A stretch of 64,000 nucleotides of DNA, from the NCBI GenBank assembly GCA_963920765.1, contig OY987242.1, positions 16,454,002 through 16,518,001 on the forward strand, written 5' to 3'. This document shows positions 32,100-44,900 of the stretch, piece after piece. Source of the DNA: Ulota crispa (lineage: Eukaryota; Streptophyta; Bryopsida; Orthotrichales; Orthotrichaceae). Position 1 is the stretch's first letter. Each line of letters starts with the position of its first letter. The notes under the pieces were generated by a model. That model saw only the letters and a list, made by a program, of their open reading frames with translations, had not been told where the DNA came from and ran no database searches. The position numbers were made by a program, and so were the translations under genes.

Positions 32100-34250
32100 A
32101 TAGACTTGTTTATTGACAACAAGACCTCGCAGTACAAGTACATGGCCTCCACGTCAAGTGGGGATAGATCCATTTGGTCGCTATGCACAACGAGCATACT
32201 GCCAAAGAGTGATGGAGTGCGTCTCCAAAGTTTGCGGTCTGGGTTGTCCACGCTGGTGTCCAGGCTTATGGCGGCCTTGTTCAGATATCAGTTCTTCGAG
32301 TAGTACTCCTTGGCAATTCTGGTTTTCATCGGCATGCTTAGGAGCTTGGAGATGCTGATCACCTGGTTGCTCTACATGGCATCCATGCTCAGTACAATGA
32401 TAGCCTTGAACGTGTCGCTATCCTTCCCTAAATCCCAGTCTGCAGGAAGTCCCACTAGCAGTGATTCCACATATGATTTCTACTTTTAGCTCAACTGGCA
32501 AAAAAACACTGCTAACAATTTAAACTATCCAAATTCAACACTCAAAAAATTCATAAGTTTTTTAGCTGGTAGCAATCCTGCCAATTTAAAAACCCTCTGG
32601 TTGTCAACCAAAACATCAATTGCGTGAAAAATGACAAGTTCCGTTCACTACAAATGGCGTAGAAGAAAATGCTGCACAATACATGTTAAGGTTCTAAGCA
32701 AGAAGGGTTATGGAACTGGAGATAATTGTAACAACCAACAATGCATGTTTAGGGGCGCTTTGATTCACACTGCGTCTCACGTATCATCACCTTTGCTCGT
32801 CCAACCTCAACACACTAAATCCCAGCTTCGTTGGATTAGCACGGGCAAAAAGAGTAAGTAAAAGAATAGAAAATCATTGAGTTTCTTTGCACAAAGATTG
32901 GTGGGATTTGGTGGGATTTATGTTGGTAATTTGGATCTAGCATCGACCCAGATCTTGAGTGAATTTCCCACCTCCCACATCTAGATGCCAAAACAATGGC
33001 AAGTCCTACCTTTGAGCTCTGCACCAACCACAGGGACTTGGGACATAGTGTGAAGCACCCCTTCATCAAATTTATTTACGAATCTTGCACTTAATCCATT
33101 GCTATGACCTCTTCTCTTTTCCCACCGTTTTTGCTCATGTTGCCATATTAAAGAAATGTACGTTACCGTGAGGTGGATCAATGCAAATTATCATGCCCTG
33201 AAGGTCAGGCAACTTGACAGCAAGTGCTAGCAGCGTCGCAATAGCCTCAAGTGTCATCCTAAACTGGTCCAGCCGCTTTGCGGCCTCAAGAATCAACCGT
33301 TCTTCTAGAATGCACGTAGGACTGGTGTGCCTCAAATTAGCAGTGTCGTCGTTCATATCAACTCCGGACTCATACAAGCGGAAGAAATCAACCACGTCCC
33401 GGAAATCAACCGTGTCTATGTGGGAGAACTCCACATCCTCGTGGCAGTTGGCTGATTTGAGAGGCATCTTCATGGCAAGCATGCCACCACGCCAACTATG
33501 ACAAGCAAGGGCTCTAGTGAGCATGGGGACACTCTAGTTCAAAGGAAGGTCATGATCTGGATCTCTGACAAGGAGGAAGAGATGCACATCATCATCTAAT
33601 TGACATCTCAATCGGATGACGTTGTTCATGATCTTGTGCTTGTTGTAGTCTTCGATTTCAAGGTAGGGTTCTAGCATATGTACTTTCTCAATTCCTAGGA
33701 TAGATATGTAGTAACACCATATTAGGTAAATTGGAAAAAATGGTACATTCTAGGACTTGGACAAAATGGTACATTTTGGGACTTTTCACTATTTCTGCCA
33801 TTATGTACATTTTAGCATATTACAAAAAAAACATGCGTGCATTGTGAAGTCTCAATGATTGCCTCCAAGAACTTTGATAATTGTAACTGTGATGAACAAT
33901 AGCTATGCCTTACATTACATTTATTGTATATGGAATTAAGGTGGAGTACAAATTGGTCCCTCTGTTGTTTTTCCCAATTTACCTATTACATCGTCCATGC
34001 AGACATTGACCCGTACAAACTTCGGTGTAGAACTATTGACTAGGAAGAAAATGCCTTGCCTAGTTGATGGATCTGGTGGCGCTATTGAATGTTGTTGCAG
34101 ATTGTTGCAAATAATGTGGTGAACCGCCCAATTTGCGCTATAGCATTCCATGGAACAGTACGTACTGCCCGCGCAACAATTGCACTTCCTTCTCGATTCC
34201 CTGTTGCACATGCTGCATTGCTTTTGCTCTATCTTTGGCTGCACTTGCTA
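32100..34250 (-). pseudogene. MYND-type zinc-finger protein, broken
   Basis: Exon 1 (about 34250 to 33167) starts with a MYND finger, CSMCNRESRRKCNCC then YCSMECYSANW and H..C, with the expected C-x2-C, C-x2-C, C-x3-C, H-x3-C order. A TA-target MITE (33723-33985) interrupts it. Coding sense resumes at EKVHMLEPYLEIEDYN, meets a TAG near 33529, and continues to a donor at 33167. Exon 2 (from 32439, acceptor CCTGCAG, phase-matched) has two further in-frame stops. MYND fingers bind proline-rich peptides in many proteins; the rest of this protein is not recognised. No initiating ATG was found. The upstream region is a 266 bp tandem duplication. Confidence 0.7.
33723..33985. mobile_element. MITE inside the MYND pseudogene
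   Basis: Ends TAGGTAAATTGGAAAAA and TTTTTCCCAATTTACCTA are inverted and bordered by TA, 263 bp in all. Sub-terminal blocks relate it to the family E element at 28194. Removing the element and one TA leaves an open frame across the junction. Confidence 0.8.
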
Positions 34251-34271
34251 TTTGTAGATCACAATTCCAAG
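34245..34271 (-). other. possible splice acceptor region of the MYND pseudogene
   Basis: On the minus strand ACAAATAG then CAAGTGCAG just before the MYND frame could act as acceptor sites for exon 1 as drawn here. A stop codon (TAG) lies in frame immediately upstream, so the gene must have had an earlier exon or a start that is now lost. Confidence 0.3.
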
Positions 34272-34800
34272 GTATGTGAGACCCTTACCACCACCGCCAT
34301 GGCAAAATCCTAGAAAAATCTGATGGTCCATGCTGTGACCATGCCTAGAATAGCATTGGCTCCAATCCGTGTCACCCGCCATTTTCAAGGACCCAATTAC
34401 AAGATCTGTCTTCAAACTAAGGTTTGAAAATGAGACCTAATCCTAATTTGGAGACTTAAACTGGCTATAGTAGGTGTTGAGATCAAATAGAACCATGGGT
34501 TTCTTTTTAATACAGTCCAACCAAAGGGTGCAATAAAGTATGTGAGACTAGTACCGCCACCACCATGGCAAAATCCTGAATTTTTTTTGATGGTTCATAC
34601 CATAACCATGCCTGTCATGTCATAACATTGGCTCAAATCTGAGTCACTTGCCATTTTCAAGGACCCAATTCCGAGATCCGTCTTTGAAATGAAGTTTGAA
34701 AATGAGACCTAACCCTAATTTAGAGACTTGGACTGGCTAGAGCAAGTGCTAAGATCAAATAGAACCACAAGTTTTCTTCTGAATTCAGAGGGTGCAATAT
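34272..34800. repeat. 266 bp tandem duplication upstream of the MYND pseudogene
   Basis: GTATGTGAGACCCTTACCAC at 34272 recurs as GTATGTGAGACTAGTACCGC at 34538. Both copies carry CAAAATCCT, TTTTCAAGGACCCAATT and GATCAAATAGAACCA. Divergence is about 15 percent by eye. Confidence 0.8.
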
Positions 34801-35560
34801 ATGGCAACCCATTACTCAATCATCTGCAAATGCCATGCAATGACAAGGTAGCATGAATGTCCTGTTCAAAGGTAGCAAATTAAGTGACCTTGCACTCAAC
34901 TACATTGCATCCATGATCCATTCTTTCAACCTCATTGAACAAAGTCAATATCATCAATAGCTCCAAAGCCACACCTCCACTCTAGGAAACCCTAAAATCA
35001 CTCTGGAAGCTCCAAGGATTTATCTTGTCTTCCTTGGTCATGCATCTTTACTGGGCAGGACATTTTGATTGGTTTTAAATTTTGAGTTTTTTTCACTTTT
35101 TTTTATTTTTGTTGAGTCACCTTTGCTTTAACTTTTCATTTAATACAACATGGCCCCTTGAATACCTAGTTGCATGTGCAGATCTATATTAGATACGATC
35201 TTGTACATAGGATAACGCTAAGTCTTGTGCCTCTATATAAGTTGTAAAAAAAATTAATGTCTTAGATTTGTAATGTACCTATATTATTTATATTAAATTT
35301 AGTATTTTCAATGTTCTCTAAGTTTTTATTTGTAAATTTTTTATAAAATTTATCTCAAATGAATAAAATCCTTGCTATATTATGTTGCACATCAATTCTA
35401 AAATGCACTAAGTGATTCATCCGGGCAAGCTTCACGTTCAAGAGCACTTCCTTGAACCTTACACCTTAAACCAGAAATTTTAGCAGTTGTAGTTTGAGGC
35501 TGGATGAATGACAATTTTAAATGTCAATTTTCATCTACAAAAGTAAAGGTGATTTCAATA
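34801..35560. other. intergenic, includes dispersed repeat I copy 1
   Basis: About 35105-35292 is the reverse complement of about 61036-61282: shared blocks TTCATTTAATACAACATGG, CCCCTTGAATACCTAG and GTTGTAAAAAAAATTAATG. Here the CCTATG..ACAAGA unit is single, whereas the other copy has it amplified. The rest is unassigned. Confidence 0.6.
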
Positions 35561-35685
35561 TGTGTATTGGCTATACAAAGGTATTGCAAATATAATACGT
35601 GTATTTAATATTTGCATACAAATACATGTATTCACTTGTATTTGGTTGGTTAAGCACACGCATTTCACTAGAAGAAAACATGAGG

Positions 35686-35973
35686 TATACAACTTTGAAA
35701 ACAAGTCTTTTTTCTCCTCTGCCAACGAACGCAGCTGTTTTCACCTTCTTCATAAAACTTGCACCAAAATCAGTGGACAAAAGTGCAGACCCTAATGCCC
35801 CGATGCTCTTCAATCGCAAGCTTCTTTGTAAAGGTAGTGGTGGAAGCTTTGATTTTGCTGTAACTGCAATTGATGCAATGCAAGCACTTGCTCCACTCCT
35901 CTTGCAAGTAATAAAGAGCTTGCTGTTGTCAGCAATGGATTTAACATACAAAATCCTAAAACCACAAGAGTAA
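35686..35973 (+). other. unassigned open frame
   Basis: The plus-strand frame here is open for 124 codons (from 35599), with a more protein-like composition than the flanks (for instance SVDKSADPNAPMLFNRKLL). The minus strand is also open across it. I recognise no domain and find no flanking exon that extends it. It may be a gene fragment. Confidence 0.25.
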
Positions 35974-36950
35974 ATCGCATGAACGTGACAGTGGATGATC
36001 ATAAGTGCATTGAAATTCACCAATTGCTATGCGACACTAATAAAAGGTAGTATTAGGTGCGGTGGGTGTACAAAAAGGAAGAGATTATGTTTGGAGTCCA
36101 ACCTTATAGTTACTTTTACGCACCTCTAAATGCAAAATCCATGTAACAAAGGCAAAAAGTTGATTGTAGATTTAGGATTTTTCAAGATATGTTTCTTCTA
36201 GAAGTTTGTGTGGTTAATTTTTTGCAATAAGGTTTGTTGCTCTCTTGTCTGCAATTAAATTATATGCAGAAGATAATTTACTAACACATGCAAGATATAA
36301 GAGCATACTAAATGGTGGCTGGCTCAAGAAATGCACATTTTATGTAATCTCTACTTCTAATCATGAAATGTATATGGTTTTTGCTACCATGGTTGACATC
36401 TTTCTTCTACAGGTAGACTTAACCCAAAATCAAATCTTTGTTATTGCAAAATAAGAATATTGGTGTATATCTTAAATACAACATCAACTCAACTGTGCAA
36501 TACTTGTTTGAAAACTCTGAAATTATCTATAAAACATTCATGAACAACTTGTAAACAATTGCTACACTACTACTTCAAGTAGATGCATTCACACTAAAAG
36601 TGAATAGAGAGAAATTGGTGATTGTTAGGGCATCACGACGAGCAGTTAAAATAACAAGGTCCTTGAAATCTTCTAAAAAACCTAACCATAGTGCTTTTTG
36701 AGTTGTTCTTGAGTAGCAGTGGAATAATGGTAGCCAGTAGTGGTACAAAACTTCAACTCTTTTGCAACTAGATGATTTAGTTGTTAGAGGAATGTCAAGA
36801 CTGCAACATATTTATCTGCTGGTAGATCTAAAATAGATAACAAAAACCAACTCCAATTTTTCTAAAGAAACTTCATCCATGACAGAGAATCATACCACTA
36901 CACTGCATTTCCTTCAACTCTATCCCTCTGTTACGATTTTGTCGTAGGTA

Positions 36951-37080
36951 TCGTCACGAATAGAAGTTGAATTGGCCGCATTTTTTTGACGTCTTTTACG
37001 AAGAGAAGGATTTCATCACGAATAGATGTTGAATCAGCTGCATTTTTTCAACGTCTTTCATGAAGATGATGATTTCATTC
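36951..37080. repeat. 66 bp tandem repeat
   Basis: Two full diverged units built on CACGAATAGATGTTGAATCA and TTTTTCAACGTCTTTCATGA, plus a partial third. It lies just 5' of the retrotransposon protease region and may be part of that element's decayed gag or leader. Confidence 0.55.
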
Positions 37081-37349
37081 TGAATAGAGGGATTAGCTGA
37101 CCTTTAAACAGCAGCTACTACTAGACTTGTAGAAATTTTGAAGTGGCCAAAAGAACTTTTCAAGAGATTACAAGGATTTTGCTACAATGAGAGGATTCCC
37201 CGCAATAAAAGACCAGAGCTGCCATCGTTCAGGAAAACGAATATACCTAGCTACAATAAGAATTGTGCGGCTGTATAATGTAATTTCACAACAACACTTA
37301 GGTTCCTCCATTTTTGCTAAACCTGCCTTTTGTTTTATTATTCCTTTAT

Positions 37350-40300
37350 CTATTGGTTCTTAGAAACTTGAATCCATTGCTTTATTAGATTCATGAGCAT
37401 TTGCTTATTTTTTGGATGAAGAATTTGTTAAAAGTCACAAACTCTCTTTAGTTCAAAAATCTCAACCCATCAATGTAGAAGTGATAGATGGACGACCTTT
37501 ATTTTCTAACAATGTCACATACAAAATAATGCCTTTAAAAGTGACATTTGAAGGCCATAATAGCCAAATTATCTTCAATGTCATCAAAACCTCGTTAAAT
37601 CCTGTTATTCTTGGTTTTTTGTAATTAGAAGAGTACAATCTGTTAATAAACTGAAAGTTACGAAAGATGGTTTTTCTCAAAAATCATCCAGTCAAGAAAC
37701 TTGTTATACAACCTGTACAAAAGCTTATTGAGAAACATATTAGCAAACAAACTAGCAAACCGCAAATGAAAAAATTTATGTTCATTGGAGCAAATGAATT
37801 TATAAAAATGGTCAAACAAGATATACCATTTGTTATCTATGTGGCTCCAATCAGTGAAGAAAAGATCACAACAATTAGTATCCCGGAGCAGTATAAAAAT
37901 TTTGAAGATGTTTTTTTGAAAAAGAATACCAACATTTTATCGGAGCACTAACCATATGATTGTGCTATAGACTTGGAGAAAGAAGTAGAATCTCTTTATG
38001 ATTTAATTTATAACTTATCTCAAATGGAGTTGGCTGAACTACGTAATTACATTGACGAAAATTTAATCAAAAATTTCATTTGTCACTTCAAATCACCTGC
38101 TGGAGCGTCTATTTTATTTGTGAAAATGAAAGATGGCTCCTTACAAATGTGCGTGGATTATCAAGGTTTCAATAAAGTGACAAAGAAAAACCGCTATCCA
38201 TTATTTTTTATTTCTAAATTTTTAGATCAATACAAAATTGCAAAGATTTTTACCAAAATCAACATACGTAGAGCTTACAATCTCATACAAATAAAAAATG
38301 GAGACAAATGGAAGATGACATTTTGTACAAGATATGACTATTTTTAATATAATGTCATGCCTTTTGGTCTTATAAATGCCCTAGCAGTCTTTCAATACAT
38401 GATGAATGACATCTTTCAAGAACATCTTGACAATTTTATTGTTACCTACTTAAATGACATTTTGGTATTTTTTAAAAATAAAAAAGATAAAGCAAAATAC
38501 GTTTGTTTGGTCTTTGAAAAATGACGTGAACGATGACTTTACTCCAAATCAGAAAAGTGTTTATTTCACCAAACTGAGATGGAGCTTTTGGGATTCATTA
38601 CAACTATAGAGGGTTTGAAGATGATTTTCAAGAAAGTAAAAACTATCTTGTCTTGAAAAATTCTGAAGATTATTAGAGAGGTACAATGTTTTTTTGGTTT
38701 TGTTAACTTTTATCGGGTCTTCATCAAATGCTATTCTTAAGTTGCTGCTCTGCTCACTCGGTTGATAAGCAAGGACAAGCTCAAGTGAGGATCATTAGCG
38801 AAGAAAGCTTATCAGGGTTTAAAGACCGCATTTACTGCGACTCTAATTTTAGTACATCCAAATTTTTTTGAAAGCATTTTATTTGGAAACCGGTGTTTCA
38901 GATTTTGCTTTGAGAGTTGTATTTTTATAACTAAGGAAAGAAAAAAAACTTCATCTCATTACACTCTACTCTCAAAATTTTTTTGCTGTCAAGATCAATT
39001 ATGAGATTTACAATAAGAATTTTTTTGCTATTGTGGATTTTTTTCAAGAGTGGCGTCATTTCTTTGAAAGAATTATGCACCTTGTGACTGTTTATACAGA
39101 TCACAAAAATTTGAAGTACTTCATATCATCTTGTGTTTTAAATCGGCATCAAGCTTGATAGAATATGTCTCTATTCCGGTTTGACTTTATTATCACATAT
39201 CGATCGGGAAAGCAATAAAGACTATCTGATACTTATCAGAAAGATCATATCTTGCACCCAAGGTTGAAGAAACAACATTTGATCAACAGCATAAAATTTT
39301 GTTGAAGCCATAATTATTTTGTTTTTGCGCTACGGTTATACTATCACCTATAAATATGGACTTCCTTAACTAAATGTGCGTTGCAACTATTGAAGATTGT
39401 GTATTCATCGACATTAAGCGTTGCATTGGTAAAGAAGACAATTTTAAGGTGGATGGAAATTTGTTATATTTTAAAAAACGTTTGTTAATCCCAAAAAGCC
39501 TAATGCAAGTTTGCGTTTTTCAATCATGTCATGACTTTCTAGCCGCGGGTCATTTTTAACACAACAAGAATTTGCAACTCATTTCTAATGATTTTCGTTG
39601 ACTCAAATAAAGAAAGATGTAAAATATTTTGTTACTTCTTGTGACATTTGTTCAAGATGCAAGAATCCTCGACATCGCCCGAATAGACTTTTGTAACCGT
39701 TGTCTATTCCATGTCGGCCGTGATCTTCAGTTTCTATGGATTTTATCATAGATTAGCCGCCATCAAATTTATTCGATAGCATCTTTATTATGGTGGATCG
39801 GTTTACAAAAATGACACATTTTGTTTCTTATAAAAAAGCTTCATCAAGTGAAATTACGATAAGACTATTTTTTGATAATGTGTATCAATATCATGATTTA
39901 TTAGACGATATTATATCAAATTGAGGACCTCAATTTGTATCAAAATTTTGAAAACATCTTTTCAAAATATTGAAGGCGGAGATCAATTTCTTTTCAGCTT
40001 TTTATTCGTAAACTGACAGTCAAATAAAACAGATTAATTAAATCCTTGAGCAATATTTATGATGTAGTATTAATTTTCAGCAAAACAATTAGACAACATC
40101 CTTGTTGTTAGCAAAGTTTGCATAAAACAATACTTTTTATGCTTTTACTCAACAAACACCATTTTATTTCAATTATGGTTATCATCCAAAGTTTGATTTG
40201 TTAAGTTCACCAACAAATAGTTCCCAGTAGCTGACAATTTTGCAAAGTAATTATCACAAACTCAAGATATTTTAAAGCTTCAACTACAATTTGCCCAAGA

Positions 40301-40770
40301 GTCTTACAAGATAACTATGGACAAATATTGCATTCGAGCACTTGATTTTCAAATCAGAGATAAGGTATGACTTATTCGACGAAATATTAAAACCAAGCAG
40401 TCATATGATAAGTTAGACTACCGGAGACTGGGACCATTTGTCATTTTAAAACAAATCAATTCAGTAGCATACCATTTGAAACTACCAGCTTCTATTAAAG
40501 TACATTCAATTTTTTATGTATCTCTTTTAGAACCTTATCGATAGTCACATTTTCTAGAAAGAATACAACCACTATTGCCGAGTATTGAAATTGAGAACCA
40601 CGATGAATATGAGGTAGAACAAGTATTAGACTCGTAACAAATGTGGAACAAAATAAAGTATTTGGTACACTGAAGCAATTATGATATGAACGAGTGAACG
40701 TGGAAACCAGCTGAGAATCTTGTAAATGTACCGGAAATGGTACAATAAATTCTTCAACTTTATTCAAATA
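37350..40770 (+). mobile_element. decayed chromodomain Ty3/gypsy retrotransposon (chromovirus) pol
   Basis: The domain order on the plus strand is protease (about 37380; the DSG active site is broken by a TGA), reverse transcriptase (37960-38480: VDYQGFNKVTKKNRYPL, then VMPFGLINA and YLNDIL, where the catalytic YxDD has become YLND), RNase H (about 38930-39250), integrase (about 39480-40250) and a C-terminal chromodomain (40600-40750: EYEVEQVLDS, then KYLVHW and TWKPAENL). Many stops and frameshifts interrupt every domain. The protease-RT-RNaseH-integrase-chromodomain order defines the chromovirus branch. The gag and the 5' LTR were not found, so the copy is 5'-truncated or too diverged to see. 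Confidence 0.9.
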
Positions 40771-40814
40771 AACCTATGGCTACTTTTAGAACTCATTGCT
40801 TAAGAAAAGGATAA

Positions 40815-41063
40815 TGTTAGAGACGTTAATTCGAAACGTTTCGTTTTTTTTGTATTTTTGATTTTAAATTATATCTTTTACTTTAGATTTCTTTCATTTT
40901 AGATCAGGGTATATATAGAAGTCAAGGCTGAAGTGTTATTCAGAATCAACAATTCATCTCTTAGAGCCATCGCTCACCTCCTTTTATATTTGTTTCTTCA
41001 TTTTTGAATACAAGTTCATTCTTAGTTCTTATCAATTATCTTTATATTTCTATATCTGTGACA
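40815..41063 (+). repeat. 3' LTR of the chromovirus
   Basis: Follows a purine-rich tract (AAGAAAAGGATAA) after the chromodomain, begins TGTTAGAGAC and ends TGTGACA, about 249 bp. It holds a TATATATAG box at about 40909. No second copy is found upstream of 37350, so the identification rests on position and TG..CA ends. Confidence 0.6.
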
Positions 41064-41934
41064 CCCTCCTCACAGTTGTTTTGCAATTGCGGTGTAGTTA
41101 TTTTGGACGTGAAGTTGTATACTTGTTAGTTAGATTTGATCCCTTTTTCTAGTGTTTAAACATGTACATATAGTATTAATTACTCAATACTATATTCAAT
41201 ACCTACTACGTACATAGATATGTAGATGTTTTTCTAAATGAAAGCCAACATTTGGATATGGTGAGGCAAAGTCTATAAATAATTTGACAATTTAACCCCT
41301 CAATGGCCCATGGATATAGTAGATGCATTGCTCTATAACAGACGTTTATTAGCAACAAGACATTTTAGTTTGGGATCACAAATAGCTCACTAAAATTGCA
41401 TTGATCTATATTTCAACTTCTTTGTTGATCTCAAATGTAATAATGGTGTGCATCCATTCCAATACAAGAAAAACACCTTGTATTATAATGGATGTGGATC
41501 CATTCCAATTACAAGAAAAATATCTTATATTGTATCGACTGTATAAGTATTTTCAGACTTTTCTAGGTTAAACTTCAGTAGTCCTACATATTACATTAAC
41601 CATTTCTTAAATATTTTGTGGGGGTAGAATAGTTTGTGTTGGTTCTACATCAAAAATACATCAATTTTGTTTCAAATAGGTACATAGCACAATTGATAAT
41701 CGTTAGATGTACATATGCATACATATAATTCACATTCAAAGGACTAATATTTGGCAACCTTGGTCTACACCAAATTCATGAATGGCTACAAATCAATATC
41801 CTAAACAATACCCTTTTGCTCTATTCTTTTACTCTTCATAAAGGAAATGAGTAGAAAATATCTCATATACTTTTTGCAGATTTTTATTGCCCATACTTGA
41901 AGAAAACAGCTTTTTGAATTGATTGTCAAGTCGA
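41064..41934. other. intergenic between retrotransposon and TRM1 3' end
   Basis: AT-rich. A short diverged tandem pair (CATTCCAATACAAGAAAAAC / CATTCCAATTACAAGAAAAA) lies at about 41453-41525. No gene is seen. The low-coordinate part should contain the TRM1 3' UTR. Confidence 0.4.
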
Positions 41935-44900
41935 TCAACTTTGGCTTGTCATTGACATAGCAATTTCAACACATTCCCCTAATGAGCAATTTGTCTTAAT
42001 TGCATTGGGCTTTATATGAGATCGGCTAGCAGCATATCCTTCCTGAAATGTGCCAACATGTCATTGTTAGGGTAGAGTCCGGGACAAAAATATTCTTTCC
42101 TCACTCAAACCCATCCCATGAGTCAATTCTTTACCAAATCTAAAATCAATTCCATATTACATAAGTGTAGGAAGGGAGACAATATTTATTAAAATTTGAA
42201 GAGTAGGTTACTCTTAATTCATGCCTTAAACCCATGACAGTTGCAATTTTTCACCATCAAATATGTTATATTTATCAACCTCAAGTCTCCCATCAATATC
42301 TTTTTAGCTTTTAATCATCTTCTAGAGTTTGAAATTGCCTCAACTCAAGCAAGCCTTTTGTACATAGCAAATAGGTTGAGAGCGTATCAATGATAGATTG
42401 ATGGTGGACTTGCAATGATTTCAAGAGCATTTTAACCATGCTTTGATGATTAAATTATTATTTTTAACTAATCCTAGTTTGATTCATGTCAAATTTTTAT
42501 ACAATATGTTGTTCTTTTTGAGCTTTCAAGAAATGAAATTATTATTTTAAGATTTGGTGAATTGCAAAGGAGGGATTTGAATGAGGAATGGATCTTTCTG
42601 ACCCCTACTCTAACTACACCTCTAATAAGAATTTACAAGCAGGACTTCTAGGGACTGATATAATTGACCTTTGTTTTACACACACTAGGATCCTCTATAC
42701 TTCAGATAGGGCTAATTTTTCTTCCATGCCCTATAGATTGCTAGCTTTGCAGACTGTATTCTTTATACTACTTCTATCCCAAAGGCTCTTTAAAACGCTC
42801 CAAAATGTACAGCGTTTGAACATTGAAATTTAAAAAAATACATATCAAAGTGTGGTTCCTATTGAAAACTAGCTGAATTTTTGATGAGCTTTGTTGACAG
42901 TTGAATTTTTTATTACCTTCTCCATGCATTTAGACATTGTGTGAATAAACTGTGGGTTTTTTAAAGACTAAATAGGAGTGTACCCAAAAACCAACCATAA
43001 ACTCTCATATTCAATAGGGTTAAGTTTAGGCAAGCTATGAGATAGACTGGTTGTGCAAGCAAGTCACAATTTGGTGCACTAATTTAAGACCACCAAATAC
43101 AGGACTCATTTCTTCAGAATTATAACCTACAATAACAGTGAATCAATTCAACATTTTCCAAAATGTCGAAGAGCACAACTTAGACCTTCTATTACTTCGT
43201 TTTTACTTTTGAAAACATCTGGTCTTATTAGAGATGTTGTCAAACACAAAAAAAGTTTAAATTTCAACACAGCAGAGTTTCAGAGTTTCAGTGCTTTTGC
43301 CACAGGAAAATAGGATTTAAAAATCTGAAAGAGTGAAAACTTAGGTACAAAGCCAGTTTGGGAAACACTGATTACCTGATGCAAGGCAGCAATGAGAGGG
43401 TCACGTCTTGGTGTTGAAGCTTTGCTCCTAGTTGAAATCTAACAAGCAAGAGTCAGGATCAGAAAAAATGTGGTTTACAGTGTATTCTTGATAGCACTAA
43501 TTAGAGTGCCTAAATGCTTAATAGTGCTGTTCCCATATTTTTAGCAGACATCAATTAGGAAATCTTAAGGAACTTCATAGACATGTACCAATAGAAAGAA
43601 GACATCAAATTTCACATTCATGAACAGCACTAACGTATTTTGAAACTTACTACAATCATCTATTACCTTGAAAGAGTGAGCATTTTATAGTTTAGATAAT
43701 GGTTAATGATCATACAAAAGTTCCTCAATTTGTACGCTTGTCTTTCCTTTCCTGACTAAACCTAAAAGAATTTGTCCATATCAAAAAGTGATCAATGTCA
43801 AAAAGTGATAGCGCCCAAACTTTAAATGTGCAGTACCTTTTTGAGTGTCCATATGTGCAAGGAAACTAAAGGAGAATTAGGCTTTCAAATTAGCTAAATG
43901 TTTTATGTGTGACAAACTAAACACTTCAAATTGTTGATATTGAACCATTGGTATAAACGTAGTTAGTTCACTAGTTCAGAATTGGGGAGTTGATTGGTAT
44001 AACTGAATCAAATTCATTGCAAGAGAGGTAGCACCAATCTGGTGACCGTCTCAACTTAGGCAGCGCCACCATTTCCAGCATTAAGTTACTGACAAAGTCA
44101 TCAAAAAACTCCAAGGAAGATGGTTGTGTATAAAAACTACATGGAACCAGCTAATGTGAAGTGAAAGCTTAGTTTCATATTGTTTCTGTGGATTCCATAA
44201 AGATGTAACTTTAGAAAACCTTCTTGGAAAACTTCTTGAACATTAACACACACATTCCTAGACAAGAACTATATGAAGCCAAGCTTGCACTAGGCATGAA
44301 CTAGTTCTAGATGGATTTTATATACAATCGTATTCCTTGGAGTTTCCTAATGAGGCAAGGCCTACAAGGCAAACACCCGACTATTAATCTCCCTACCCAA
44401 ATTTTATACCTATCTATGCGACCTTTATATTTTAGCTCTAAAATCTACCATATGCATAGACAGAGTTTAGGCACACTGGAAGGGCACTTCATGTCAACCA
44501 TTGAACAATCAAAGGAATTGCTACTTTGCTGTTAGATTCTAGGCTACGAAAGTACAAATTATTCCGTCTTTAAAATTTCTAGCAACAACATTCATGTAAT
44601 ACTTCCTATGATTTCTAAAATATTTTCCATCAAACTGCGTACTTCAGTGTTGATAATGTAGAATACAAAGAAAATTGTTCAAAGTTTAGACGGTGAAGGA
44701 TTTATGTAGCCGAATATAAAGTATTTCTTTTGTTATTTTGAGAACCTTTGTTTTGTTTGCAGTGATTTTAATGAAATCAGATATGAAGTACCTCATCAAG
44801 GTCAATATAACCAACTTGTAGAGCCGGATTACTTTCTTCAAACATAATGTCAAGCAGCTTCTTCAAGTTCCGATCCTTGGTAGGCACACAAGGTCTACGT

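Noticed and set aside
33936..34000. End of the MYND open frame (after DDVIG) as genuine protein
   Set aside because: These codons come from the inverted terminus of the inserted MITE.
34089..34313. Plus-strand open frame over the MYND region
   Set aside because: The minus strand carries the cysteine/histidine spacing of a real MYND finger; the plus frame is its shadow.
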